Shown: piece after piece, positions 45,781 to 55,963 of the stretch
Layout of the letters: each line of letters starts with the position of its first letter
How positions within the stretch are numbered: position 1 is the first letter of the stretch
Assembly: GCF_000186865.1 (NCBI RefSeq)
Contig: NW_008705573.1
Location: 1,134,855 to 1,198,854 of the forward strand
From: Aureococcus anophagefferens
Lineage: Eukaryota; Sar; Pelagophyceae; Pelagomonadales; Pelagomonadaceae
Reading direction: 5' to 3'
Length of the DNA stretch: 64,000 nucleotides
The notes under the pieces: model-generated
Database searches by the model: none
Told to the model about the DNA's origin: nothing
The model's input: only the letters and a program-made list of their open reading frames with translations
Position numbers and translations under genes: made by a program

Positions 45781-47832
45781 ATGGCCGTCGTCGTCGTCGG
45801 CAGCGCCAACGTCGACCTCGTGACCTGCGCGCCGCGCTTCGCGAGGCCCGGCGAGACCCTGCTGGGCTCGCGCTTCGAGCAGCTCTTCGGCGGCAAGGGC
45901 GCGAACCAGGCCGTCGCCGCGGCGCTTCTGGGGAGCCGCGTGTCCATGGTCGCCAAGGTCGGCGCGGACTCCCTGGGCGCGTCGACGCTGGGCAACTTCG
46001 CGTCCTTTGGCGTCGACGCCGCGCACGTCGCCCAAACGAAGAGCGCCGCGTCCGGCATCGCGCACATCGTCGTCGACGGCGCCGGCGAGAACCAGATCAT
46101 CATCGTCGCCGGCGCCAACGGCGAGCTCGCGCCGGCGGACGTCGACGACGCGGACGCGGCCATCGCGGGCGCCAGGGTCGTGCTCACGCAGCTCGAGGTG
46201 CCGCTCGCGACGACGATGCGCGCGCTGGAGCGCGGGCGACACGCGGGCGCGTTGACGGTCTTCAACGCGGCGCCGGCGCCGACGGAGCCGCTGCCCGACG
46301 CGCTCTTCGCATTGTGCGACGTCGTGTGCCCCAACGAGACGGAGACGGCCATCCTGACGGGTCTGGAGACGAGCACGGACGAGGAATGCGTCGTCGCGGC
46401 CCGGGCGATTCTCGCCAAGGGCGCGAAGAACGTCGTGTTAACCCTGGGCGCGCGGGGCTGCTGCCTCGTGCGCGCCGGCGAGACCGTGTGGGTGCCCGTG
46501 CCCGCGGGCTTCGAGGCCGCGGCCGTCGCGGACACGACCGGCGCGGGCGACGCGTTCCTCGGCGCGCTCGCGCACGGCGTCGCGGCGGGCGCGTCGCTGG
46601 CCGACGCGCTCCCGGGCGCCGTCGCCGTGGCGTCGCGGTCCGTGCTGAAGCGCGGCGCCCAGGCGTCGTACCCGGCCCTGGACGAGCTCCCGGCGGGCAC
46701 GGTGCGGCGCGCGACGGTCGACGCGGCCGCCGCGCCGCCGCGGCCGCCGACGCCGCCGCGCGCGGCCGCCGCGGACGCGGCGGCCGAGGCGGCGGCGGCG
46801 GAGACCGTCGACGGGCTCGTGGGCGACGGTCCTTTGCGCCGCGCACGAATTCGCGCGACCCGACGCCGAAACGCGTCTCCCGTATATAGGCATGATCCTC
46901 GGCGTCGGCACGGGAAAGACCGTCGAGCTCTGCCTGCGGCGCATCGCCGACAAGCTGGAGCGCGGCGCGCTCAAGGACGTGCTCTGCCTGCCGACGTCGG
47001 ACGCGACGGCGCGGCTGCTGGAGACGTTAAAGCTCCCGACGCTCCGCCACGACTCGGACGCGTCGGTCGACCTCGCCATCGGCGGCTGCGACGCCGTCGA
47101 CGGGCAGAAGCACGTGCTCAAGGGCGGCAAGGGCGCCATGCTCCGGGAGAAGCTCCTCCGCGACGCGGCCAAGGCCTGGGTCGTCTGCTGCGCCGAGGGG
47201 AAGGTCTGCGACGCCGTCGGCAGCACGTACCCGATCCCCGTCGCTCCCGTCGGCGTCCGCGCTCGTTCGTTCTCGCCGCGACGGCGGTCCTCGTAGGTGG
47301 AGATCGCGCCGGCGTACCACCAGCGCACCCTGCGCAAGCTCCAGGGCAGGACAAGAGAGCGAAATTCCCAACTTCAAAGGCTCATATCTCGGCCATTTTC
47401 CACTCGTTTCGGCTGATTTTTGGACGAGCGATCATCTCTCGGATTGGTCTCGAAGCGTGGATGCTTTTTCCGGAACGCGCGCGCGCGGAACACTCACGTT
47501 GAAGCGACGTTGAATCACCCTTGTCCTGCCCAGGCAAGCTCGCGAACCTGCCGTCGCTCCAGCCGGCCGTCGCGCGGCTCCGCGTCGGCGCCGCGCCCGC
47601 GGGGTTCCCCGGCTGCGCCATGCCCGGCGACGACGGCGCCGCCGTCTACAAGACGGACAACGGCAACCTCATCGTGGACCTCTTCCTCGAGGCGCCCCTC
47701 CGCGACGTGCGCCGCGCGGCCGACGACCTGTCGCGCACCGCGGGCGTCGTCGAGCACGGCCTGCTGCCCGCGGACGAGAACCCGCCCATCGTCGTCGTCG
47801 GCCGCGCGGACGGCACCGCGACGCGGCTTTGA
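45781..47832 (+). CDS. Bifunctional ribokinase - ribose-5-phosphate isomerase A fusion
   Basis: A 577-residue protein from four exons: 45781-46828, 46890-47239, 47297-47333 and 47534-47832; all junctions keep frame. The ribokinase (PfkB) half starts V-V-V-G-S-A-N-V-D-L-V, with G-G-K-G-A-N-Q-A-V-A and the catalytic D-T-T-G-A-G-D-A-F-L-G-A. An Ala/Pro linker leads into the RpiA half: G-D-G-M-I-L-G-V-G-T-G-K-T-V, then L-A-I-G-G-C-D-A-V-D, L-K-G-G-K-G-A-M-L-R-E-K, and D-N-G-N-L-I-V-D near the end. The chain would take ribose to ribose-5-phosphate and on to ribulose-5-phosphate. Introns 1 (61 b) and 2 (57 b) are GT-AG; intron 3 is an introner with a GC donor. Two separate genes is the alternative, but the open frame runs through. 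Confidence 0.83.
47342..47533 (+). mobile_element. Introner A5 (in ribokinase-RpiA gene)
   Basis: A 192-bp family A element, almost identical to A3. The perfect duplication GCAAGCTC lies at 47334-47341 and 47534-47541. Inverted termini are CAGGGCAGGACAAG and CTTGTCCTGCCCAG. The GC donor is at 47334 in a good GCAAG context; the acceptor ends at 47533. Confidence 0.96.
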
Positions 47833-48063
47833 GGCGAGGGGGTGCTCGTGGGTGTTTTATTTCCGTGCATGCGTCGGCGTTGCGGGGGTCTCGGACTCGG
47901 ATGCGTCGCCGTGCGGGCACTCGCGCGACTCGGACGCGTCCCGGCCGTGGATGTTGACCAAGCTATAGAGGGGGATGCGCGCCCGACTGCGTCCGGGCGG
48001 GATGTTGACGTCACCTTGCACGCGACGCCGGGAGCGATGTTGGAGCACTCAGAACGGTGAAGT

Positions 48064-48816
48064 ATGCCGCAGTCCAGAAGACTCAATCGCGCTATTAAGA
48101 CTCAATCGCGCTATACGCGCCTGCCGCTGTTATTGCTCAGCGTACTAACCACCGCGCGCGCGTTGCAGCGACCACCGTCCCTGCCGTCGACGCTGCGGCA
48201 CGGAACCGACGTCGTCCTCGACCACGATGTCCGCGCCTGTTTCGAGGCCGTCGTCGAGGAGCGCGGCGCGCTGCCGCTCGATCGCTTTCACATCGAGCTG
48301 AAGCCCGCGGTCGTCGACGAGCCCCAGATGCGCGCGCTTTTGGCGATGCTGCGGCGGCACCTCGACCGGGACACGCCCTTCACCGTCTTCTACGACCTGC
48401 GCAGCATGAAGCTCGGCCTGTCGAGCCGCAAGGCGCTGCTCTACGGCAACCGCTGGATGAGCCGCTCCGAGAACTCGGAACCGCTCGACCGCCGCGTCCG
48501 GGGCGTCTGCGTCGCCGTGAGCTCGCCGCTCGCGCGCCGCACGGCGCAGTGGTGCATCTCGCTCTGCGACACGCCGGCGCCGGTCCACGTGGTGCGAGAT
48601 GCAGCGGAGGCACGCCAGATCGCGGAGACGTGGGGCGCGGAGTTGCGGCACGACGCGCGTCACGACGCGCATCACGACATACATCACGCGCACGTCGCGG
48701 CGACCGCGCACGACGCGGTGCATGGTGCTCGTGAGGCGCACGCGCACGACGAGGCACACGTCGACGTCTCGCGAACGGGGAAGAACTGGTGGGGTGAGGG
48801 GTCCTACTACCAGTAA
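48064..48816 (+). CDS. Unknown protein with His/Asp-rich tail
   Basis: A 250-residue protein. After a basic N-terminus and a hydrophobic stretch (L-P-L-L-L-L-S-V-L-T-T) there is a compact region with F-T-V-F-Y-D-L-R-S-M-K-L-G, reminiscent of the SpoIIAA/STAS-like strand-turn. The tail from about residue 190 is very rich in His, Asp and Ala (H-D-A-R-H-D-A-H-H-D-I-H-H-A-H), suggesting metal binding. The start could instead be an internal Met. Function is unknown. Confidence 0.6.
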   Translation: MPQSRRLNRAIKTQSRYTRLPLLLLSVLTTARALQRPPSLPSTLRHGTDVVLDHDVRACFEAVVEERGALPLDRFHIELKPAVVDEPQMRALLAMLRRHLDRDTPFTVFYDLRSMKLGLSSRKALLYGNRWMSRSENSEPLDRRVRGVCVAVSSPLARRTAQWCISLCDTPAPVHVVRDAAEARQIAETWGAELRHDARHDAHHDIHHAHVAATAHDAVHGAREAHAHDEAHVDVSRTGKNWWGEGSYYQ

Positions 48817-51800
48817 GTTTTGATTTGACGTGGTTCATCGGCGAGGGGGCGCGCGAACGGCCCACGGCGTCGCGAGTCCTGGGCGGCGTCGGCGGTCGAG
48901 GGTTCCCTTGGAAAGAGAGCACGGCGCGGAGAGCTATGCTCGTGCACTTTGTGGAAGTGTCGTGCCCGGCGGCGCTCGCGCGAGCTCTACCCCCGAGTGG
49001 CCCAGCCGCGGGTTGGTGGCCCGGCGGTCCTGAGTAAAGTCCTGCGGGGTTCCCGCGGGGTCCCGGGGGCGTCCCGGCGGGGCGTCCGGGCGCGGTCCGG
49101 CGCGGTCCTGGGGCGGTCCTGGCGCGGTCCGCGCGGTCCGGCGCGGTCCCGGGGAGTCCCGGCGGAGTCCGGCCCGACCCGGCCATCCCGGGAGTCCCGG
49201 GACATTCCCGGCCATCCTGGCAAATCCCGGCGGTCCTGGCGAATCCTTTCCGGGTCCTGGCCGGGTCCCGGCGCCGTCCTGGGCCCAGGACGCCGCAGGA
49301 CCTCTTGGCCCCGGCCAGGACCGAGCCGGGACGAGTCGGGACCGAGCCGGCGGAGGCGGCCCTCATCGAGTGCAGCTCGGCGCCGCTGTGCTGCAGCGCA
49401 CAGCGGGCCGCGTGCCATCTCAGCTGCTTTGCGTCGCGCATGAAGTCCGCGACTTCGAGCGCTGTACGCACCGCGCGCACGATGCGACGAAGCGCTGCGC
49501 CGTCGCTCGTCGCGCGGTCTGCGGGCCGACGAGGAGCTCGACGCGTCGAGCGCGACGGGTGCGCGCGGCGCGCGCGGCGCCCACGTCGTGGCGACGAAGT
49601 CGACGGACGCGGCGACGGCGACGATGTCGCCGTGCGCCGGCGAGTCCGTCGCGCTCGACGCGATCGCGCTCTCCGCCGGCGACGCGACGAAGTCCTCGCG
49701 AGCATGCTCGCTCGCCTGGGAGCGACGCCGACGCGGTCCGCGCCCGACGCGCGCGCCATCAGCCGAACGATCTCCGACGCCGCGGAGCACGCGCTCCCGC
49801 GCGGAGCGCGCGTAGAGAACGCGCGGAGAGCGCGCGCGCTCACGGCCTCCGGCCGGCCGACCTCCGACCACGCGCGCGCGCGTCCTACTAGCTAGTTTCC
49901 GCGTCGTAGATTGAAGTGGGGCCAGTTTCCGGAGCGCTGGTGTCCGGGTGGGTCGCCACGCCACCGAGATTCGTCGCCGCCCCTCGGAGCTTGGCGCTCC
50001 GCGAGGACCGCGCCCGCCGGCCCACCTGAGCGCGAGCTCGAGCTCGCCTCGGGCCGGGCATCGACGCGGCCCCGAACGGGCGACGGACTTTTTTGTTCGA
50101 CTGGGGGAGTCTACCCCAGTTGGCCGAAGGTGGCCAGCCGCCGCGTGGGACTTTTTGTGCCCCCAGAGTCGCGCTGGGGGCCCCGCGTGAGGACTTTTTT
50201 CGTGAATTTGACATCCTGGTAGGCGGCGTCCGACGAGTCGAAGGCCGTGCGCGTCCTCGACCCACCGGGTCGGTGTCCCGTGTGCGGTCTCGGCGCACCG
50301 GAGCGTGCAACGGATGGCAGTGACCGAACTGCGTCATCCCGCTCCGGCCCGAGCTTTTAACGTCTCCTCAGGACGGGGTCATCGGGTGTTCCTCCTCCCA
50401 TGCTGGGGAGACCCTCACCAGCCCCGCAGGTCCGTGAATCGTTTTGGGCGCGCGCGGTCCGCGACGGTTCGACCCCGATCGAGTGCGCGCGGCCGCGCGA
50501 CGCGCGGCCGCGCGGAGTAGCGGCCCGACCTCGGCGACGCGCGTCGTGGCCGCGAGTCACGCGCGGGGGCGGCACGCGTCGGGCATCGCGCGGACGGACG
50601 TCGCTTCGCGCCGAAAATCCTCGTCGCCAAAGCTCATTCCGTATCCGGCCCGCGCTCCGCCGAACTCGCTTTGCACCGCGTTGCAACGCTTCCACGGCGG
50701 TGCAAGGGTGCTGAGGCCTCCGCCTGCAACGCGCGCACGCCGCACATGCCGCATTCGCGCTGCGCGCGCTGCGCAAAGGCCCGTCGTTGCGAGAGCATAC
50801 GTCGTGCTCTCCGAAATTTGTAAAATCAACCGGCGTCCTGAGCGTCCCGGGGTGAGTGTGCTGGTCCTGGCGCCGTCCCGGCTCCGGTCCCGGGCGTCCC
50901 GGGCGTCCCGGGAGTCCTGGGCGCCGTCCTGGGGCCGTCCCGGGGCCGTCCCGGGGCCGTCCCGGGGCCGTCCTGGGGCCGTCCCGGCGGGCGGTCCCGC
51001 GCGGTCCCGGCCGTCCCGGCGCGGTCCCGGCGCGGTCCCGGCGACGTCCCTCCCGAGTCCTCCCAGGTCCTACGCGCGTCCCGGGCGGTCCCGCGCGGCA
51101 GTCCCGGCGGTCCCGGCCGTCCTCAGGTCGCCAACCCGCGGCTGGGCCCCTCCCCCGGCGGCCCGACCCCCAATCCTAACCCTGTCAACGCGAACTCTCT
51201 CAACGGGCGGCGATGACGAAACGTGGAGCTGATGTTGCTCCCCGCGGGTCCGCTGAGCCGTTTTTAGGACGCCCGACGCTCGCATCGGCCCCTAGGGCCC
51301 CTCGGCCGTCGCCAGAAGAAAGGGCGCATCGGGGGGCGCCGAACTCGCTCCGTGCGCCTATGGCCGGACCCCCGGACCAAGCCCGGGACGCCGGAGGCCA
51401 TTCCAAAACTGCGGGCGCTGAGAATGACGAGTCCCCCGCTCGCGAGGGCCGAGACCTGGCCTACGGAGGCACGATCCCGGCGTCGTTTTTACGGGGGGTC
51501 GCGCGCCCCGCCCGAAGCGAGCGACCTCGTTCGTTCGAAATCGGACCGCTCGGCGGTCGGACCCCGCGACGCGAGAGAGGCCCCAAATCGCACCGCGCGC
51601 TCTTCTGCGGCCATTTATGAGTTGATATGAAGCACGTGACGCGTTGAGAGGGCCGGCGAAGCCCTTGATCGCGCGTCGTCCGCCCGTCGACGAAAACCCG
51701 TCGGGCGTCGCGGACGCGGCGCGACGCGGCTTCCGAGATCCGGCCTGTCTGACTGGTCACGCGATCATGCTCCCGGCGGTGGGACGTCGCGGATCGTTTC

Positions 51801-51898
51801 GGATCGTTTCGCTTGAGCCCCGAAACGGAATCCGTGCGAATCGGCCGGTTCGGGCCGGGGCTCGTTTCGTTCGAATCGCGAGCTCTCGAAGCCCCGGC
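48817..51898. other. Gene-poor, repeat-rich stretch
   Basis: About 3 kb with no convincing coding sequence. Two blocks of degenerate GTCC(C/T)GG-type reiterations lie at about 49020-49340 and 50850-51130; the second includes several copies of GGGGCCGTCCC. The word GGCCCAGCCGCGGGTTGG at about 48999-49016 recurs inverted at about 51131-51148, just outside the blocks. Frames through the region are shadows of the Pro/Arg/Gly-rich composition. Confidence 0.6.
48999..51148. repeat. Inverted-repeat-bounded low-complexity block
   Basis: A perfect 18-base inverted repeat bounds 2.15 kb. Immediately inside each end is a GTCC(C/T)GG-rich block. I see no transposase frame inside and no clear target duplication outside. 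It may be a decayed non-autonomous element or two local repeats. Confidence 0.45.
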
Positions 51899-52207
51899 AT
51901 GCGACGCGTGTCTCGATGCGTTCGGTACCCAATTCGTCGCGCCACCAACCCCTTTGCCGCGCGCACCGAATTGGAGCTCACCTCGCGTCCCCCGCGCTCC
52001 CTCGCAGAGTGTCCGATCTGCGGAATCAAGATCTTTCGCCACCTGCTCGCGGAGCACGCGGACTCGTGCGCTCGCGCGGCGTTCGGAAACGCCGCGCCGT
52101 CTCGCGTTCGCGCGCCTCCGTGTCCAAACAGTTCTATTCGACGCGCGCCTATATCCTCCGGCGATGCCATAGGGCAACCGCCGAATCGGCATCAACCGCC
52201 TGCGACG
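51899..52207 (+). CDS. Probable N-terminal extension with UBZ4 zinc finger
   Basis: The frame of the CW-domain gene is open upstream of its ATG at 52208. At 52010-52069 it encodes C-P-I-C then eleven residues, H, three residues, C. That is exactly C-x2-C-x11-H-x3-C, the spacing of the Rad18-type ubiquitin-binding UBZ4 finger. The 5' limit is uncertain: ATGs occur at 51899 and 51768, or the exon may begin at a splice acceptor (CTCCCTCGCAG) just before 52008. It is listed apart from the secure part of the gene. Confidence 0.5.
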
Positions 52208-55200
52208 ATGAAAGGGATTGCGACGGGCAGTCGGAAGAAGGCGAAGGCTTCTTCTTCTTCGGCCAAGGCCGAGCCGAAGAAGAAGAACTCGAGACCGGTC
52301 CCCGTGGAACGCCGCGGACCGGCGGTCCCCGTGGAACGCCGCGGGCCGGTCCCGGCGGTGTCGCGCCAGGACTCGTTCGAGGACGTCGTCGTCGGGGACG
52401 GGGTCGTCGCGTCGCTCCCGACGCCGCGGCGGCTCCACGGCGCGATCGAGGACGCGGACTGGCGCGCGGAGGTCATGCCCGTTTTGCATTTTTCCGAGTG
52501 GCGCCAGCTCCCGTCCTGGGACCGGGCGCGGTCCATGACCGACGAGCAGCGCTTCGACTGCGCGACGCCGCCGCCGCTCGAGCCCATCCCTGTGTGGAAA
52601 TCAAATATTCAACCAGACTTCAATGTGCGCGTAATTGAACGGATTGCGCCGGACTCTTCGGCTGAGCTTCGTTTCCACACAGGCCCATCCTCGTCGCGCG
52701 CGACGGCCGCGACTCGCCCGCGACGCTCGTCCCCGCGGCGCGCATCCCGACGACGTACCTGCGGCCGCCGAAGGAGTTCCGGATCTTGCCGATTCTCGAG
52801 CCCCTGGAGCCGGGCGACTCGCCGCCGCGGTCGTACCCGCCGGGCGCGGCGGGCACGACGAACGTCTCCTCCGCGGACGACGCCGCGGTCATGCGCGCGC
52901 AGCAGGAGCGCGCGGCGCGCGCGGGCCTGCCGCGGGGCTGGAAGCTCGACGAGGAGGCCGTCGCGGGCGGCCGGACGACGACGCGCGTCTTCCTGTCGCC
53001 GGACCGGCGGCTCGACGCCGCGTGGAAATCAACCGCCGGTTCGGGGGGTCCCCGCCAAACTTCAGAACTCTCTCGCTCGGTCAAATCGATGTCGATTCGG
53101 CTGATTTTTGGACGGATCGATTGCTCTCGTCGAGTTCTCGAAGCACAGAGAAAGAGCGTTCGATGACGCGCCCATTGAAGTCGGGTTGAAGATTTGAGTT
53201 CCGCGCAGGCTCTTCGCGGACATCGCGCAGGTCAAGGCCCACGTCGCGGAGCGCAAGAACCCGGCGGCGCTCGCGGACCACGGCACGATGAAACGGTACC
53301 AGGCCGTGGCCGCCGCCGACGGCGGGCTGCCCCGGGGCTGGCTCGCGTACGACGACGGGCGGGCCCTGACGCGCTTCGCGAGCCCGCTCGGGCGCGCGTT
53401 CGCGACGCGCGCGTCGCTCGCGCGCTACCTGCGCGCGCTGCCGGAGATCCCCGCGCCCGTGGCCGTCGGCGACGCGCCACAACCCCGCGGCCGGCCGCGC
53501 GCGCCGGAGCTCGCGGTCGGCGGCCGCGTCGAGAGCCGGTGGCGCGGCGGCGACTTCTACTTCTCCGGCACCGTCGTCGCCATCCAGCGCTGGGCCGGCG
53601 CCGGCCGCGCGGCCCACGTCGCGACGACGGCCCTCGACGCCAAATTCACGACGGTGGACGTCGACTACGACGACGGCGAGGAGGAGCGCGAGCTCCCGCT
53701 GTCGATCATCCGGCCGCCGCGGGTCCTGGACGCGCGGCAGGACCTCGGCGTCTACGGCGGCATCCCCGCGGGCCAGGCGGAGCTTTCCCGGCCCGTCGCG
53801 GACGGCGTGGGCCACAACTGGCCCGACGTCGCCTTCCACCGCGGCTCGGAGAAGTGGCTCGCGACGCTGCGCTACCGCGAGGGCGCGGGCCTCAAGAACG
53901 ACTTCGTGGGCCTCTACGACACGGAGCTCGAGGCCGCGCGCATGCGCGACGCGCGGCTCCGGGCCCTGGGCGTCTACTCCGACGCGCACCTCCAGCACTC
54001 GCGCTACGGCCACCGGACGTTCCGCGACGTCGGCGCCGTCGCCGAACGCCACGCGCGCGCGCCGCTCGTCGCGCGCTTCCGCGTCGACGCCGGCGGCGAC
54101 GTCGCCGCCGTGGCGAACCTGGAGACGGTCGGCGCCGCGCGGCGCGAGGCGAAGCTCGACGCCATGGCGCTCGGGAAGCGCGCGGTCGAGATCGCGTCCG
54201 CGCAGCGGCGCCGCGACGACCGCAACGCCGCGCGCGCGAAGAAGCCGCGCGCCGCGCCGCCGGCGGCGCGGCGCCGGAGCCGGCCGCCGGGCGCGCGGGC
54301 CCGGCGCGCGCCGACGGGGCCGACGCGCGCGCTGCTGGGCGAGGAGGACGACTTCGGCATCGATTGCTTCGCGGAGCCGCAACCGGACCCGCCGCCGCGG
54401 CGGAAGCGGAAGCGGTCGCGGTCGCCGCCGCCGCGGCCGCCCTCCGCGCGGCGGTCGCCGCCGCGCGAGCCCAAGCCCCACGAGCTCGTCAAGGAGGTGA
54501 GCTGCGAGCCCAAGCCCCACGAGCTCGTCAAGGAGGTGAGCCGCGAGCCCAAGCCCCACGAGCTCGTCAAGGAGGTGAGCCGCGAGCCCAAGCCCCACGA
54601 GCTCGTCAAGGAGGTGAGCCGCTCCGACGACGAGGGCCTCGGGGACGTCGGCGGCGCCGACGACGGCGCCGTCGACTGGGTCTGCTGCGACGCGTGCTCC
54701 AAGTGGCGCAAGGTGCCGCGCCGCGTCTTCGACGCGCTCGCCAAGGACGCGCGCTGGACCTGCGCCGACAACGAGGACGCGGCGCGGAATTGTTGCGCCG
54801 CGCCCGAGGAGGCCTGGACCGAGCCCGCGCACGCCTGGGTCTGCTGCGACGCGTGCGGCAAGTGGCGCAAGATCCCGCAGGCCGCCTTCGCGGCGCTCGA
54901 CGCGGCGCGGCCCTGGTACTGCCGCGAGAACGTCGACGCGGCGCGCGCGTCGTGCCTCATCCCCGAGGACGACTGGGACCACCCGAGCGACGACGGGTCC
55001 GACGACGCGTCGTCCGCGCTCCGGGCGTCGCCCGCGACTTCGACGCCGGGCGCGACGACGCCCGCGTCGCTGTCGCGCGTCGGCTCGAGCGCCGCGCTGC
55101 CGACGCTCCTCACCGTCGCCGAGCGCGCGGCGTCGGCGCCGCCGGCGCCCCTGCCGCCCCGCCCCCTCGGCTGGGCGGCGCCGGCCGCCGCGGGCGTCAT

Positions 55201-55684
55201 GAAGATGCTCCGGGACTTCCGGGACGGGGCCGGGGCGCCGGCCGTCGCCGCGGAGCCCGCGGCGCCCGCGGCGGACGGCGCGCCGGCGGCGGGCGGCGCG
55301 CCGGCGGCCGCGGTCGCGTGGCAGACGCACTACGACGACGAGGGCACGCCCTACTACCACGACCCGGCGTCCGGGGTGACGCGGTGGGGGTTGCCGCCGC
55401 CGGGCATGGCGCCGGCGCCCCCCGGGCCCCCGGCGCCCGACACGCGCCGCCCCGCCGACGAGCGGGCGCCGCCGCCGGCGAGCATCAACGAACTCCACGA
55501 GATCGTCGCGCAGCTCGCCGCGGAGGACCAGGCGCTCGTCAAGGGCTGGGCCACGGACCTCCAGCGCCAGCAGGTGCGCATGGACCGCGACGCGGTCCTC
55601 GCCGCCTGCGCGCGCCTCGTCGGCGACGACGCCTGGCGCGCGGCCTGCGCCGCGGCGTCGGCCGCGCGGCGGCCCCCGTCGTGA
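52208..55684 (+). CDS. CW/WW/AP2-like chromatin-type protein with two introners
   Basis: At least 1058 residues from exons 52208-52581, 52683-53009 and 53209-55684. Frames join as L-E-P-I-L-V-A-R and D-R-R-L-F-A-D-I. Domains in order: a Lys/Ser-rich start; a Tudor-like stretch (V-E-S-R-W-R-G-G-D-F-Y-F-S-G-T-V, D-V-D-Y-D-D-G-E-E-E); an AP2-like segment (W-L-A-T-L-R-Y-R-E, V-G-L-Y-D-T-E-L-E-A-A); four 13-residue repeats; two CW zinc fingers (W-V-C-C-D-A-C-S-K-W-R-K and W-V-C-C-D-A-C-G-K-W-R-K, each with Trp-Cys and a final Cys); and a WW domain (T-P-Y-Y-H-D-P-A-S-G-V-T-R-W). CW fingers read histone H3 methyl-lysine, so a nuclear chromatin role is likely. Specific function is unknown. Confidence 0.83.
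52590..52682 (+). mobile_element. Introner B2 (short form)
   Basis: A 93-bp element with family B termini CTGTGTGGAAATCAA and CGTTTCCACACAG but a different, shorter interior lacking the shared A/B core. The perfect duplication GCCCATCC lies at 52582-52589 and 52683-52690. It has a GC donor and an AG acceptor; intron length is 101. Confidence 0.92.
53018..53208 (+). mobile_element. Introner B3
   Basis: A 191-bp family B element with decayed ends (CCGCGTGGAAATCAACC and GAGTTCCGCGCAG). Duplication copies GCTCGACG (53010-53017) and GCTCTTCG (53209-53216) agree at six of eight bases. It has the shared core at about 53097-53113, a GC donor and an AG acceptor. Confidence 0.85.
54464..54619 (+). repeat. 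39-base coding tandem repeat, four units
   Basis: Four nearly identical 39-base units encode R-E-P-K-P-H-E-L-V-K-E-V-S. The nucleotide identity is almost complete (one unit has Cys for Arg at its start), so the array is recent. Confidence 0.92.
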
Positions 55685-55963
55685 CTTCCCCCCGACGGGG
55701 GGGCGCCTCCCCCGAGCGCCCCGCGCGGACGTATAAGCGTCCTTGCGCTCGAGCCGAGGTGTGCCTCCAAGCACGCGCTAGGTCGCGCTCCCGGTGATCG
55801 CCAGTGGCGAGAATCTGTCGATCCAGGCCGCCGCCGCTTGATCATCTCGTTCGCCCGGCGCGGCCGTACTAGCTCGGTATTCAGATAAGCGTCGGGAGGC
55901 GCCGCAATCCAGTTCACCAGCGGCGAGAATCTCTCAGCTCGTGCGATCCGTCGGGCTCCAGCG

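Noticed and set aside
50484..50517. GC palindrome (CGCGCGGCCGCGCG type) as a regulatory site
   Set aside because: Such words arise readily at this base composition. There is no neighbouring gene to regulate.
51164..51184. Telomere-like AATCCTAACCCTG
   Set aside because: Only about one and a half units, not repeated. Probably chance.
53081..55774. Long minus-strand frame opposite the CW-domain gene
   Set aside because: Low-complexity shadow. The plus strand has CW and WW domains.
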